Notes: generated by a model from the letters alone, not told the origin. Numbered from the stretch's first letter, positions 10,478 through 22,056 are shown. The stretch: DNA of 64,000 nt from CAVYOD01 sp963770045 (GCA_963770045.1 CAVYOD010000030.1:7493-71492), one strand, 5' to 3'. Numbers and translations are program-made.

Positions 10478-11194
10478 GCAAAAAAGAAGAGACACTGATC
10501 AATGTCGAGCTGATCGAGCGAAGCCCCTTGAGAGGCTTAGAAAAATCCATTCACGGCGGATTGGGAAAGGGCAAGATCGGTGTCCTGGCCTCCCCCAAAG
10601 GCGTGGGGAAAACGGCCTGCCTCGTCCATATCGCCATGGACAAGCTCTTCCAGGGCAAGCCCGTTATTCACGTCTCCTACTCGAGCCGGGTCGATTATAT
10701 CATCACCTGGTACGAGGATATCTTCAAAGAAATCGCCAGAAAGCTGGAGTTCGAGGCGGCCCAGGAAGTCCATGACGAGGTCCTCAAGAACAGGGTGATC
10801 ATGAACTTCAGCCAGGAAGGGGCGCGCACGGAGCAAGTCCTCAGGAGCGTCGAGGCGATGATCAGATATGGAAGGTTTCGCGGCCGACACAATCATCGTC
10901 GACGGCTACGATTTCTCTCTGTCCGCCGGAGACGACCTCAAAAAATTCAAGGATTTCGCCTGGAGCATGGGGCTCGAGGTCTGGTTCAGCGCGTCCCTCC
11001 GGGGCGAAGGACCTTTCTATGATGAAACAGGTGTGCCCGGGTTGCTCAAGGGCTGTTTGGACGCGATCGATGTCTTGATCACCCTTCATTCGAAAGACAA
11101 CCACGTCCGTCTCCAGGTCGTCAAAGACCATAATTACCCGCCGGCCGGCGAGCTTCCTGTCAAGCTCGACCCCCTGACCCTTCTCATCGATTAG
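10474..11194 (+). CDS. RecA/KaiC-like P-loop ATPase coupled to fusA (frameshifted)
   Basis: The first frame gives residues 1-130 with a Walker A loop ASPKGVGKTA and HVSYSSRVDYI. After a one-base frame change at about 10862 the second frame gives a Walker B strand TIIVDGYDF, then a sensor-like LEVWFSASLRGEG and a C-terminus ending LTLLID at 11194. The combined protein of about 240 residues resembles a single RecA-fold domain of the KaiC/GvpD class. No specific function is recognised. It starts inside the fusA stop codon (ATGA, 4-nt overlap), so it is translationally coupled to EF-G, suggesting a role connected with translation or cell energy state. Confidence 0.7.
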
Positions 11195-11341
11195 AGCCCG
11201 GCGAGCGGCGGGCCGCATGCCCGAAACAATGCCAGGGCCGATTTAAAGGAGGCCAGGTCCCCTGCAAATAGTTCATATCTTGTATCTCTCTGCGCCGACC
11301 ACAAGGAGGCCCAAGAAAACCCGATAAACTCAAGAAAATAC

Positions 11342-11370
11342 TTGACAAACAAGGTCTTGGGCAATACTAT
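11342..11370 (+). promoter_or_regulatory. Strong sigma-70 promoter for the large secreted protein
   Basis: TTGACA (11342-11347), 17-nt spacer, TACTAT (11365-11370). It lies in the 342-nt gap between the ATPase gene and the ATG at 11537, leaving a leader of about 160 nt. Nothing else in the gap is recognised. The start codon is preceded by GGAAAGGGAGGG. Confidence 0.75.
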
Positions 11371-13845
11371 TATGTTGTCTTGAAATCGAGTCAAGGGGGT
11401 GGGGACCTGATCTCGCATAAGGAAAGATTCCGAAGTGGTATTTTTCTATCCAGAGAAGTCCGAAATACCCGATAAAGACTCGGTTTTTTAAAAGCACGGG
11501 ACCCCACAAAAAAGCAGCCTGGAAAGGGAGGGCAACATGTTCGCTCGCCGCGTGTCTATTTATTTGTTTTTGTCCTTTGTGCTCGTGGTTTTGATGGGGG
11601 TTCCGATCAAATCGCAGTTCGTTGAGACGACTGCAAGCAGCACTCCATCCAACTTCGTCGGCCGGAACGTCAATATGGTGTCTGGCACTAGGCTTCCTTT
11701 TGGCGATCCGTGGCTTCAGCGCCAGAATGAGCCGTCCATAGCGGTCTCAACCCGTAATCCCATGCACCTCTTTGCCGGGGCTAACGATTATCGGACAATT
11801 GATGTTCCCGACGATTTCAAATTGCCCGGCATTCAAGGAACCGCTTCGGCTGATGCCTGGCTGGGGGTTTATGAGTCTTTTGACGGGGGGCAATCCTGGA
11901 TCACAACGCTTCTCCCCGGCTACCCGCAGGATATCTCCCTAGAAGGGCAGACTTCTCCGATCAAAGGATATGAAACAGCCTGCGACCCTATTGTCCGGGC
12001 GGGAGCAAACGGACTTTTCTATTATTGCGGCATTGCTTTTAACCGGGCGAGAGATAAGAGTGCTGTCTTTGTCGCCCGCTATATGGACAACAACAATCTT
12101 GAGAAAGTTGAAGTGAAAATTGATCAAGACGGAAAGCGCAAATACTTCGGGCCTATCCAGTATATTGATACCCATCTTGTTGCTACCGGAAGCACGAGCA
12201 GCAGTTTCATCGATATGCCCAATATGGCGGTTGACATTCCCAGAAAGGGCGCCCTCTATGGAAATGTCTATGTTGCCTACACTGTCTTTTAAACGGATCC
12301 AGTATCGCGGACAAAATCTTTTTTCAGAGGTCGACGGATGGCGGTGTGACCTGGAGCACTCCTCCGGTCCAATTGAGCACGACCGGCAGCTTGTTCAAAG
12401 GCCGGTGATCGCCATCGACCCGAGCGACCTCAAAGGGAAACACGATTTATGTCGCTTTCAGACGCTTTGCCGGCGTGAAGCCTGACGGGATCGTCATCGT
12501 CAAGTCGACCGACGGCGGCAAAACGTTCGGCAAGCTCTCTGATGTTGCCGCCTCTTTCTTATCCTTTTGACCAGGGAACGAGCAACACTTCTTTCCGGAC
12601 CAACAGCTATCCGACTATGGTCGTCGACGGACTCGGGACTGTCTACGTCGCCTGGTCCCAGAGACAGGGCGGGCCGAAGGGGCAGGCCAGAATAGTGATT
12701 TCAGCTATTCCCAAAAAGGCGGGCTTGTCTGGTCACCCCCAAGGTGGTCGATCCAACCTACACGGGGATCGGCCACCAGTTTATGCCGTCTCTGACTTAT
12801 GCGGGCTGGAAATTGATGCTGGCCTGGTATGACCAGCGTGGGGATGTAGCGCTAGATGCCTCAAATTCATCGAGGATTCGCCATGCATCGCCACACCATC
12901 GATGTCCGGGCGGCTGAGGGAACGCCGGTGTGCCGCCGTCATTTTCGCCGTCGATCCAATTATCCCGATATCTTTATGTTCTAGATTTGGACGCCAATGG
13001 AAATCCCATACGGGACAATGACTATTATAAAGTCATCCAGGCGGAGTCTAATCCTATCAATTATCCCCTCTTCCAGCTAGGGACGGTGCCTTTCCATGGC
13101 GATTATATGGAAATTACACCTTCGCCCAGGATTCTGCCTCCGGCGGTTGCGTTCGGCTTCTGGGTTTACAATGTCAATCCGTTGGAGCCGACGATTTTCC
13201 ATACCGCCTGGACGGATAACCGGGATGTCAGGCCGCCCAACGGAGACACCTGGGGAGACTGGGTGAATTACAGCGCCCCTGATTCGGTACAAGACTCTGG
13301 TTGGGAAGCCACCTATCCCTGTTCGAACGGTCCCAACACAGGAATGCGAAACCAGAACATATACACGGCCAATGTCAACAAAGGCATCATCGTTGGGTCG
13401 CCCGGAAATACCAAACAGCTCGACCTGGCCTTGAAATCCGAGGGCGGAAGAACCTTTATCGTTTTTATAAAGAATATTACTGAATTGGAGAAAACGCTGA
13501 ATCTGCGAATCTTGGAAATCGGAGGCGTCAATGCCTCCTTCGATCAATTTGCAAACGATGATCATATCCAGGTCAAGGTTGAACCCTATTCTTCTGTTTC
13601 TACCACAGTCTACGTCGACAGATCCACAAGGACCCTTGCACCGGTGACTGTCAACGTCTTTGAGGGCATCAAACTCGTGGGCTATGTCATTTTGAACCCC
13701 GACCCGACCAACCTTCCTCTCACCGATCCCAACAATCCCTTCCAGAATCTCGGACACGAAACTCATGATCCGGATGTGAGCGCTCCCAAGGTCTGGAACT
13801 ATGACCTTGGAAGTCCAAGATGAGCCCAACCCCTCGGCTCTCCTC

Positions 13846-14010
13846 AATCCCCGGGCCCAGAATCCGCGGGCTCAGAACGACAGCATCGTCAACCCCCGGG
13901 CTCAAAATACGGGCGTGCTCAACCCGCGGGCCCAGAATGAAAGCATCGTCAATAATGAAGTGGCCAATCCGCGGGCTCAGAATATCGGCGTTGAAAACAC
14001 AGCCTTGACG
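13846..14010 (+). repeat. Eleven tandem 15-bp units encoding Asn-led pentapeptides
   Basis: Exactly eleven in-frame 15-nt units encode NPRAQ, NPRAQ, NDSIV, NPRAQ, NTGVL, NPRAQ, NESIV, NNEVA, NPRAQ, NIGVE and NTALT. Position 1 is always Asn and position 4 is Ala, Val, Ile or, in the last unit, Leu. NPRAQ copies use varied codons (CCC/CCG, CGG, GCC/GCT), so the peptide pattern looks selected rather than recently slipped. Confidence 0.9.
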
Positions 14011-14220
14011 GATGTGACCTGGACCGTGACGAACAATGGCAACACAACCTCGGCCTATACTTTCAATATCGTCTTCAATCCAGACGGGGTCAATATTTTC
14101 AACCAAGATAATCCTCCCTTGATAGCCCAGGTTCTCGTTTACAAGGTTCATAAGGTTCCCGTGGATAAGGATTGTCAGCTTTATGAAACCCATCAAGACG
14201 AACTCATCGTCAATATTGCC

Positions 14221-14250
14221 AATCCCCGCGCGCAAAATCCCCGGGCTCAA
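14221..14250 (+). repeat. Second, two-unit NPRAQ block
   Basis: Two further 15-nt units, each NPRAQ, occur about 210 nt after the first block in the same frame, after an intervening beta-rich domain. Confidence 0.85.
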
Positions 14251-16512
14251 AATAATCCTCCAGCAGGTTCTTCTGAGCACACAAGCTCCTCAATATCTGC
14301 CCTGGCGGCTGACCTGGGCGCGCGGGATATCACCTTCAACTTGGCCCCCGGAGAACAAGCTGATGTCACCTTCCGTGTCTGGGATCCGAATACCGCGGAC
14401 GGAAGTGTCAAGTTTAGCCCGAATATGGTGAGTGCGGAGGCCGTTGCCGAAGCAGTCAATACGGATGCTGTGCTGCAGGGCAGCACGACTCCATCGTATG
14501 CCACGCCGCCGAATCCCACGCCTTGGGATCCTAATACTCCTTTGCCATCTGTAGTCGCCGCTCCTTCCTCGTTGTCGTTTGAACAATCTGATACCCAGAC
14601 TCTTTCTCTATCCATTTCTAATCTTCTCGGCGGAGGATCGTTGGCTTACACCTTGTCTGTTGATTCCAGCTGGCTTAGCGTTTCACCAACTTCAGGTTCT
14701 TTGAGCGGGACACCGATGACACTGACAGTCACCGTGAACGATACGGGTATTGATCCCGGAAGCTACACCGGTTTTATCGTGGTCACGGTCCCGCAAGCTT
14801 CGAATAACCCGTTAAGGATTCCCGTCTTTTTGAACAAACCCATGCTTTTGCCGGAGATGAATGTTTATGTTTCAGAAACCTGGATTGATGATGGAGGGAG
14901 CTATGATTTCGGCACCAATTCTCTTGGGTCAACCACAGATGTGAACTTTAGGATTGGAACATAAGTGAAGGTGCAACGGGAAATCTTGTTCTGAGCGGGA
15001 ATCCGATCTTAACGATTAATGGAGCCAATGCCGATCAATTCAGTGTCCAACAACAGCCGCCGGATTCTTCTGTAGCAAGCGGGCAGTCCACATCCTTCAT
15101 CATTAGATTTCAACCAACTTCACTGGGTCCGAAGACCGCTGCTATTTCCATAATCAATAATACACTGAATAAGAATCCCTATGATATTGCACTTCAAGGC
15201 AACGGAGCGCCTATCGGAGGGCTGGTCGCCTATTACCGTTCAATGGAAATGCCAATGATGAGAGTGGAAATGGACATAACGGAACGATCCATGGAAATGC
15301 CACCATTCTGAGGACAGAAATGGAAACCCCAGCGGGGCTTTGAATTTCGATGGGACCAGCAATTATGTCGAACTTCCCGATGAGAGCAGCTTCGATCTTC
15401 CCCAGATGACCATTGTGGCTATCGCCAAAGTTCCCAATTATGACAAGAGAAATCCGATTATCACAAAAGGCAGCAATTTTGGCAGCTTTACCGTTCACAT
15501 CACCTCTCCGGGACGGCCTTCCATATTATACGTATCAAAATTCCACGGGGAATGAGACAGAACGGCTTGCTAATGAATCTGTCGGCCAAAACGGGTTTTT
15601 TCACCTGGTCTCGACGTATGACTCGACGACTCGTGAAGTGCTGCGTGGATACCTGAATGGAGTGCTCAAGCAGAGCCTGACCTGTCAGACTTCCCCATCG
15701 ATGAACGGCGAGAACGTGACCATAGGTTTATCTTCTTTCCAATCTGCTCCCACCGAATTCTTCAACGGCGTGATTATGAAATCCCGCATCTACAATCGCG
15801 TGCTTTCTGCAGGCCAGATACAGGCCCTCTATTCTCTTGACTTGGGACAGGTCGCTTATTATCCTTTCAACGGGAACGCCAGCGATGTGAGCGGTCACGG
15901 CTTCAATGGAATAGTATATGGAGCTACCTTAACTACAGACAGGTTTGGAAATCAGGCCAGCGCCTATAGTTTTAACGGAGTCAATAATTACATTGATGTG
16001 GGTAATATAGAAACTTTTAATTTTGGCACCGGCGATTTTACCCTGGAAACTTGGATTCAAATGAATTCTGATTCTTCAGGACCCAGACACATCCTTGGCA
16101 AAAGAATGGATGAAGTAGCTGATGAAGGCGGGCATTATCAACCCCATGGCTGGACCAGGCTATATTCTCTGGATGGTCGATAAGATTTGAATTTAATGAT
16201 GGCTGGGCTCTTTTTACGCAGACGAATTATAACGATGGCCTATGGCATCACATCGTAGCGACAAGGAGCAACGGGGCCGTATCCTTGTATATTGATGGTC
16301 AATTGATAGATTCGGATAAACAAATGGTCGATGTCTCAAATACTGCTTCTTTCAAGATTGGGAAATGGTATTTTGAAAGCAGTTTCAATGGAAAAATCGA
16401 TGATGTCCGGATTTACAATCGTGCCCTATCGCAAGAGGACATGGAAGAACATTTTCTGTTAAGCAATTGGGGCGGAATTCGTCCAAATTTAGAAAGATAA
16501 AATCTTCAAAGA

Positions 16513-19316
16513 TCAAAAATTAGCACGACGTTTGCGGGCGTCTTCGACCAGGGGATCCCGGCGTCGGCTCTTTCTTTGATCTTCAGGAATTTCTGGTAGG
16601 ATTCCTTGGCCGCCGGGCTCTTCAGCCCTTCCTGCGACCGGCCAAGATAGTAATAAACCGGGGCAAAATATCGATAGGAAGGAAAATCGTCCAGGAAAAT
16701 CGAACTCGCCTCTCCTTTTCTTTTCAGGCACATATCAAATTCCGAATGGGCCTCGATGAATTCTCCGGCCTCAAGATAGGCCCGTCCCAGCGCCATGTGT
16801 CCGAGCCAGGTGTCTAACAGGGCCTGGGCTTTTTGATAGAGGTCGATCGCTCCCGGAATGTTTCCTCTTTTTGGCTGCGGCCTCGCCTTCGATCAGGTTG
16901 GCATAGGCCTGGATTTCCGGCTGCAATTTGGCGTTGAGCACTTCGGCAACCTTCAGAGCTTTCTCGTTTGTCCCGTCTGAACATAGATCAGGGCGGCGGA
17001 AAAAAGATCGCTTCCTTTTTTGCTCGAAGCGGCCACGCGGTCGGCCCCCTGGATCGCTTCCTTCAGCCTTCCCTGAGCCAGAAATGTCTGGGCGAGCATT
17101 ATGGATTTCAGCATGGCCTCATCCTCAAGCTTATTCTTGAGGTCGGCCGCAATTCCCGCTTCGAGAACCTTCCGGGCATCATTCAGCCGGCCTTCATAAA
17201 GAGCCAGGTCCGCCAACCCTATAGCAGCGAGAGAAGCAAATCTCCCCCCCTTTGTGGTGAGCTCGCGGTAAGTCTTCTCAGCCTCTTGAGGCTGGTCTTG
17301 AGCGAGTTGAATGAGGCCAAGGGTGATCCTTGCTTCAGCAAATTCCGGATTCTTTTTTATGACCTCCTGAGCCTCTTTAGCAGCCACATCGAACTTGCCC
17401 TCTCCCATCGCATACCAGACAAGATTATAGCGTGAGGTGAGTTCGTTGGGCGTTATCTCGACGTCCTTTTTTCCCTCCTCAAAAGCCTTCGACATCTCGC
17501 GATTGTAGAAATAGGCGAGCGGAAGGTTGGTAAATGCCGCAGAATCCATGGGGAACTGCTGTTTGAGCGCGCTGAATTCCTCGATGGCCTTTTTGTAGTT
17601 CCGATTGAGAAAATAATAGCCGCCCCTGGTCCGGTATTTCTCGCGTTCGGTCAATCGATCGATCAGGGCCATGGCTTTCTCGTAATACTTATTCGCCTCA
17701 TCGTCCTGGGCCCGATTCCTGTAAACGACTGCCAGGCCGGCGTAAGCGCGCGCCAACTTCGGGTCTTTTTCTATAGCCTTTAGATATTCCTGAATGGCTT
17801 CGTCATCTTTTCCTAAATTGGCCAGGTCCTGGGCATGAGCATAGATTTTCATCGCTTCGAGGGAAGCGGCGGTAAACGTCTCCTGGGATAGGGCCTGGGT
17901 TGTTTCGACAGGGATACGGCTAAGATCGTCCCTCAGCTCAGCGGCCAGGCCGTCGGCGGCTTTGAGCACTTCGGCCTTGGTCGCTATCGTTTTCGACCTT
18001 TCAGCGAGCCTCAAGTAGCTCAGTGGGTCTAAAGCCCAGACATTGAAGGCATAGCCGCTCCCGCTGGGTTCGATGGAGGCCGTAATGACCACGTTGATCC
18101 CTTCCCGGCTGCAGAGAAGCTGGGCAGCGTCGGCCCTAATCTTTCCATTGGCCTGGGGGTCCAGTTCGTTCACGAGTTTACGGGCCTGGGTGCGGTCATA
18201 CATTTTGATAAAAGAGGCTCCCTCCAACCCGATGCCGAAGGCCTGTTCGAGCGCACCTTCGAATACAGGATCACCTGTTTTGTTATCGAAGTCGGCTATG
18301 AGAATAGAAATTGGCTTAGGCTGGGCCTTGGCGGACTCCGGCGCAGTCCCGCCAGCGGGATGTCTAAGCCGCATAATCGCAAATACAACCAGGGCGATGA
18401 TTAAGATGGATGCGCCTGCGATTGACAGCAAACGGAGAGGAATCCGGATTCTGAAACCTGTCTCAGTTTGAGCCTTTCGCAAGTCATTGGCGAAATCAGT
18501 GACGTTCTGGTATCGATCCGCCGGTTTTTTGGCCAGGACTTTGCGGAGGATCGGATTGAGAACGGGATTCACGGACTTCGGCTTGATATGGGTAGGGGGA
18601 ACGGGGTCCCTGAGTATAGACGTGAGTGTCTCGATCGGGCTTGGCTTAGAAAAAGGATGCTTTCCTGAGATCATTTCGCAGAGAATGATGCCGAGGGAAA
18701 AGATGTCGCTTCTGGCGTCAACATTCTCCCCCTTGGCTTGCTCGGGAGACATATAAGCCAAGGTGCCCGCAATAGATCCCTGTTCTGTAATGGTCGCCTG
18801 GGTCAAAGTCTTGGTTGTACTCTCCGTGCCCGTCCCCGGCAGGATGCGTTTGGCCAGCCCGAAATCCATAACTTTGGTATGGCCTTGCGGTGTGATCATG
18901 ATATTGGCGGGTTTCAAGTCGCGGTGGACAATACCAGTTTTGTGGGCGTTTTCGAGTGCCTCGGCGATTTCCAATGTCACCCGAACTGCGTCGCGCAGCG
19001 GAATGGTTTCTTTCTCTAGCTTATCTTTAAGGGTGCTGCCCTCAATATATTCCATGGCGATGAAGGCTTTCCCGTGCCACTCGCCTGTTTCGTAGATCTT
19101 GCAGATGAAGGGGTGATCCAGGGCCGCCGCTGACTTGGCCTCACGCAAAAACCGCTCGCGGGTTCTGGCCTCGCACTCGAGCTCATCAGGCAGGAATTTA
19201 AGGGCGACTTTGCGGCCGAGGATGGAATCTCTGGCCAGGTAAACCTCGCCCATACCTCCTTGGCCGAGGAGTTTGATGATCTCGTAATGCTGAACCTTCT
19301 CCCCAGGTGAGAACAT
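16513..19316 (-). CDS. Membrane Ser/Thr protein kinase with TPR tail (frameshifted near the 3' end)
   Basis: The open frame from ATG 19316 encodes a PknB-type kinase (residues 1-275) with LLGQGGMGEVYLA, the catalytic Lys in KVALKFL, HRDLKPAN, DFGLA and SPEQAKGE. A membrane segment follows near 290-312, then an external domain beginning ISILIADFDNKTGDP, and many TPRs (about 500-790). After about 16970 the TPR reading continues in other frames (GAIDLYQKAQALLD, GRAYLEAGEF) to a typical end DPLVEDARKRRANF at 16513, giving about 930 residues. The architecture is typical of Acidobacteria-type kinases. There is no Shine-Dalgarno; a -10 box lies 8 nt before the ATG, suggesting a leaderless message. 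Confidence 0.9.
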
Positions 19317-19324
19317 TTGCTATA

Positions 19325-19354
19325 ATCATACAAAAAATCGGGACACAATATCAA
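19325..19354 (-). promoter_or_regulatory. Leaderless-type promoter of the kinase gene
   Basis: On the minus strand TTGATA (19349-19354), 18-nt spacer, TATGAT (19325-19330), ending only 8 nt before the ATG at 19316. Confidence 0.55.
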
Positions 19355-19819
19355 TTTCCCATTTTCTTGAACGAGCTTTTTGAATTTTGGCCCCGTCTTG
19401 AGCTTAATAAGTATCCCTCTCGGTTGCGGACCGAAGGAGATGTTTCTCGATTCGGAGTTCTTGCTGTTGACGACTCGGATAAAGCCATTTGAGAAATCAC
19501 AGCGGATCCCCGTTGAATCGGCAAGCCTTTGAATCGGTCTGGGGTATTCCCTGGCCCAGGCCATTCAATAATCCCATGCCCCTTTCAATCCCATCATGGT
19601 GTAAATTTAATCGGTGACGCCCCAGTATATGACTTGAACTCGATTCGTTTTTAAGGCAAAATAAAGGCTCTAAGATAGACTCGCTCAAAGGGTTGTGGAG
19701 GCAGACAGCTGGAAATTTCGAGGGACCAGCTTTTTCTGACTTTCCGGGTTTAAAAGCGCCGAATCATTCGCAGGGGATGGAGGGAATTCATTTCCCACCA
19801 GACTCTAGGTTGAAGCGCC
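19355..19819. other. Intergenic region, nothing recognised
   Basis: A 465-nt stretch between the divergent kinase gene and the small protein at 19820. Short open frames on both strands have no ribosome site or recognisable product. No RNA gene or repeat was seen. Confidence 0.5.
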
Positions 19820-20101
19820 ATGGATAAGAAATGGGAAGTCTGTGTCTACGCGGATTCTCCGAGTTACCAACTCTTCTGTAAAGATTTCAGGACCAGGTGG
19901 GGGGCGAGACGCTATATAGGGAAGATTCTGAGCCGGGACGAGGATTTCTATTGTGGGACGATCTGGAATGAGGACTCGTCACAGTTCTTCGCCTACTACT
20001 GGAATGGGGAACGGATCATCCCCTGGGATAAACCCTGGGTGCTTTCCAGCCGGCAGGCGAGAGCTTTAGAAGTCGACAAACGCGGCAGGCTAATAGACTA
20101 A
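19820..20101 (+). CDS. Small conserved-looking hypothetical protein
   Basis: A 93-residue protein, rich in aromatic residues (six Trp, seven Tyr), with no signal peptide or membrane segment. It looks like a compact alpha/beta domain: a strand WEVCVYADS, a helix around CKDFRTRWGARRYIGK, then strands around YCGTIW and FAYYWNG. I do not recognise the family. The ATG at 19820 has only a weak purine stretch upstream. It is convergent with the lactate permease gene, 29 nt away. Codon-position composition looks like a real gene, but without homology the call is tentative. Confidence 0.5.
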   Translation: MDKKWEVCVYADSPSYQLFCKDFRTRWGARRYIGKILSRDEDFYCGTIWNEDSSQFFAYYWNGERIIPWDKPWVLSSRQARALEVDKRGRLID

Positions 20102-20130
20102 GGACACGTATCGACTTCAGATAAAGGCTT

Positions 20131-21771
20131 TTATTTCACAACCATCTTGGTGAACGGGAAGACATACGCCTGCAAGAAGACTAAAATTCCTACCAGCGCC
20201 GCCAGCACCAGGCTGTGGAAGAAGACATATCGGAGAATATCGCCCTCGTGCCCGTACCATTTCGTGGCCGTGCTGGCGACGACGATGCTCTGGGCATCGA
20301 TCATCTTGCCCATAACGCCGCCCGAACTGTTGGCCGAGGCCATGAGAACAGGGCTGACGCCTATCTGACCGGCCGAGATCTTCTGCAGGCTCCCGAAAAG
20401 GACGTTCGAGGAAGTGTCAGAGCCGGTCAGCGCGACGCCCAGCCAGCCGAGCATGGTCCCGAAGAACGGATAGAGGACGCCGGTCTTGGCGAAGGTCAGG
20501 CCCATCGTGGCATCCAGCCCCGAATAACGCGTCGTATAACCGATGGCCATCATGGCCGCCACGGTCAGGAGCGAAAACCTCACCCGCTTAAGGGTTCTCC
20601 ACCAGGCGGAGACGATCTCCTTCGGCCTCAGGCCCATCACAAAACCTGAGAAGATGGCTGCGACGAAAATCCCGGTCCCTGTGAATGTCAACCAATTGAA
20701 GCTAAAGACCGCGCCCTCGGGGGTCGGTCTGGGAACAACCGGCGGGACGCGATTGATTAATTTATCCACCCCGGGGACAGGTATCCTGATAACGGACAGG
20801 CTGTCGAGAAAGGATTTGACCTGCGGAATTCCCCAAACGAAAACGAGGATACTGAGAATGACCCAGGGAGTCCAGGCCTTGATGACTTCTCTTCGGTTAT
20901 AACCGTGGGACCCGCGGCTGGCCCTTCCCTCCTCATGTCCCTGCAATCCCCAGATCCGCCTGGGATGCCAGAGCAGGAGGAAGATAGTCAGAGCGAAGAT
21001 CGATATGATCGCCGCGCCGATTCCTGCCAGCCAAGGGCCGTGAAAATTCGAAATCAGAAATTGGGGAAGGCCAAAAAAAATCCCCGCGACGAGCAGGGCC
21101 GGCCAGACCTCCAGCATTCCGGAAAAACCGGCAAAGGCCCAGACAAGCCAGAAGGGGATGATGATCGAAAAGAAGGGAAGCTGCCTCCCGACCATGGCGC
21201 TGAGCGATTGGATGTTGATGCCGGTGACCGCGGCCAGGGCGATGATGGGCGTTCCCAGGGCTCCATAGGCCACCGGAGCCGTGTTGGCAATCAGCGAAAG
21301 ACCCGAAGCCGCGAGCGGACTGAAGCCGAGGCCGATCAGGATCGCCGCGGTCACGGCCACCGGAGTCCCGAAGCCGGCGGCGCCTTCGAAAAACGCCCCG
21401 AAAGAGAAGGCGATGAGAAGCAGTTGGAGGCGACGATCCTGGGTGATGGCCGTGAGGCTCTCCTGCAGGATTTTGAAATAGCCCTTGTCGTTGGCCAAGT
21501 TGTAGAGAAAAATGACGTTGAGAATGATCCAACCTATGGGGAAGAGGCCGTAGGCAGCCCCGAAGGCAGCCACCGTGATGCCCTTGCCCGCGGGCATGCC
21601 GAAAACAAAGACCCCGATGATCAACGCAGATAACAGGCCGAGAATAGCCGACCAATGGGCCTTTAGCCGGAGGAAGGCCAACGTACCGAGTAGGACGACG
21701 ATGGGAAGAGCCGCGAGAGCAGTCGAGAGAATCCAATTCCCAAGCGGATCATAAACTTGATTCCACGGCAT
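20131..21771 (-). CDS. lutP: L-lactate permease
   Basis: A 546-residue integral membrane protein with about 13 hydrophobic helices, the usual size of the LctP/LldP/LutP family, which imports lactate (often also glycolate) with protons. The conserved family segments FSFGAFFEGAAGFGTPVA (about residues 127-144) and ALTGSDTSSNVLFG (about 450-463) are present, as is the C-terminal SSGGVMGKMIDAQSI. The ATG at 21771 has no Shine-Dalgarno; TATAAT sits 8 nt upstream in the end of a small inverted-repeat element. The neighbouring Etf and Fe-S genes suggest that lactate or a similar acid is oxidised through a flavoprotein chain, although no lactate dehydrogenase gene is in the window. Confidence 0.94.
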   Translation of the reverse strand: MPWNQVYDPLGNWILSTALAALPIVVLLGTLAFLRLKAHWSAILGLLSALIIGVFVFGMPAGKGITVAAFGAAYGLFPIGWIILNVIFLYNLANDKGYFKILQESLTAITQDRRLQLLLIAFSFGAFFEGAAGFGTPVAVTAAILIGLGFSPLAASGLSLIANTAPVAYGALGTPIIALAAVTGINIQSLSAMVGRQLPFFSIIIPFWLVWAFAGFSGMLEVWPALLVAGIFFGLPQFLISNFHGPWLAGIGAAIISIFALTIFLLLWHPRRIWGLQGHEEGRASRGSHGYNRREVIKAWTPWVILSILVFVWGIPQVKSFLDSLSVIRIPVPGVDKLINRVPPVVPRPTPEGAVFSFNWLTFTGTGIFVAAIFSGFVMGLRPKEIVSAWWRTLKRVRFSLLTVAAMMAIGYTTRYSGLDATMGLTFAKTGVLYPFFGTMLGWLGVALTGSDTSSNVLFGSLQKISAGQIGVSPVLMASANSSGGVMGKMIDAQSIVVASTATKWYGHEGDILRYVFFHSLVLAALVGILVFLQAYVFPFTKMVVK

Positions 21772-21779
21772 TTTGGATT

Positions 21780-21809
21780 ATTATATAGGGGGACGGGTGA
21801 CTTTTTCAA
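21780..21809 (-). promoter_or_regulatory. Promoter of lutP inside the left arm of an inverted-repeat element
   Basis: On the minus strand TTGAAA (21804-21809), 18-nt spacer, TATAAT (21780-21785), 8 nt before the ATG at 21771. It mirrors the promoter at 22057-22084. Confidence 0.6.
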
Positions 21810-22056
21810 AACAAATTGCATCTGAAAAGCAAACGAGCAGCAAGTTTATGCGGACTCAAGCAACTGGAATCGTCATCACGCTTCTTTGGCGGTGCGAACT
21901 AGAGGGCTCAGGCCGGATGGTTCGAAGGCACGCGGCATTTTCCCCATCCACCCTTCACCCTCTCTTGGGAAAATGTCCCCGCGTTCAGCCTCGGGGTCGC
22001 TCCGCTTTACCTTGCAAAAATCTTGCGACCCTGGCAGCATCAACAAGGGCGATTTT

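Larger units (their letters stand above)
11537..16500 (+). pseudogene. Giant secreted mosaic protein (BNR/propeller, Asn pentapeptide repeat, BACON-like, anchor-D-like, two LamG domains), multiply frameshifted
   Basis: Reading across at least ten frame changes gives one exported protein of about 1,650 residues. It begins with a signal peptide (residues 1-27). A sialidase/BNR-like propeller region follows, with repeated Asp-box-like motifs such as SFDGGQSW, STDGGVTW and STDGGKTF (to about 12.9 kb), then a beta-rich region (12.93-13.8 kb). Next come an Asn-led five-residue repeat (13846-14010 and 14221-14250), a BACON-like domain (SWLSVSPTSGSLSGTP), a choice-of-anchor-D/ASH-like domain (14.96-15.2 kb) and two LamG/concanavalin domains (AYYPFNGNASDVSG, WHHIVATRSNGAVSLYIDG). 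It ends at 16500. Such architecture fits cell-surface glycan or protein binding. The density of breaks allows either true decay or poor sequence. Confidence 0.7.

Noticed and set aside
11191..11418. 75-codon minus-strand frame in the gap before the secreted protein
   Set aside because: No ribosome site or motif, and it overlaps the plus-strand promoter at 11342-11370.
12120..12832. Separate small genes at 12120-12485 and 12542-12832
   Set aside because: Their sensible parts are pieces of the secreted propeller protein in shifted frames; they lack signals of independent genes.
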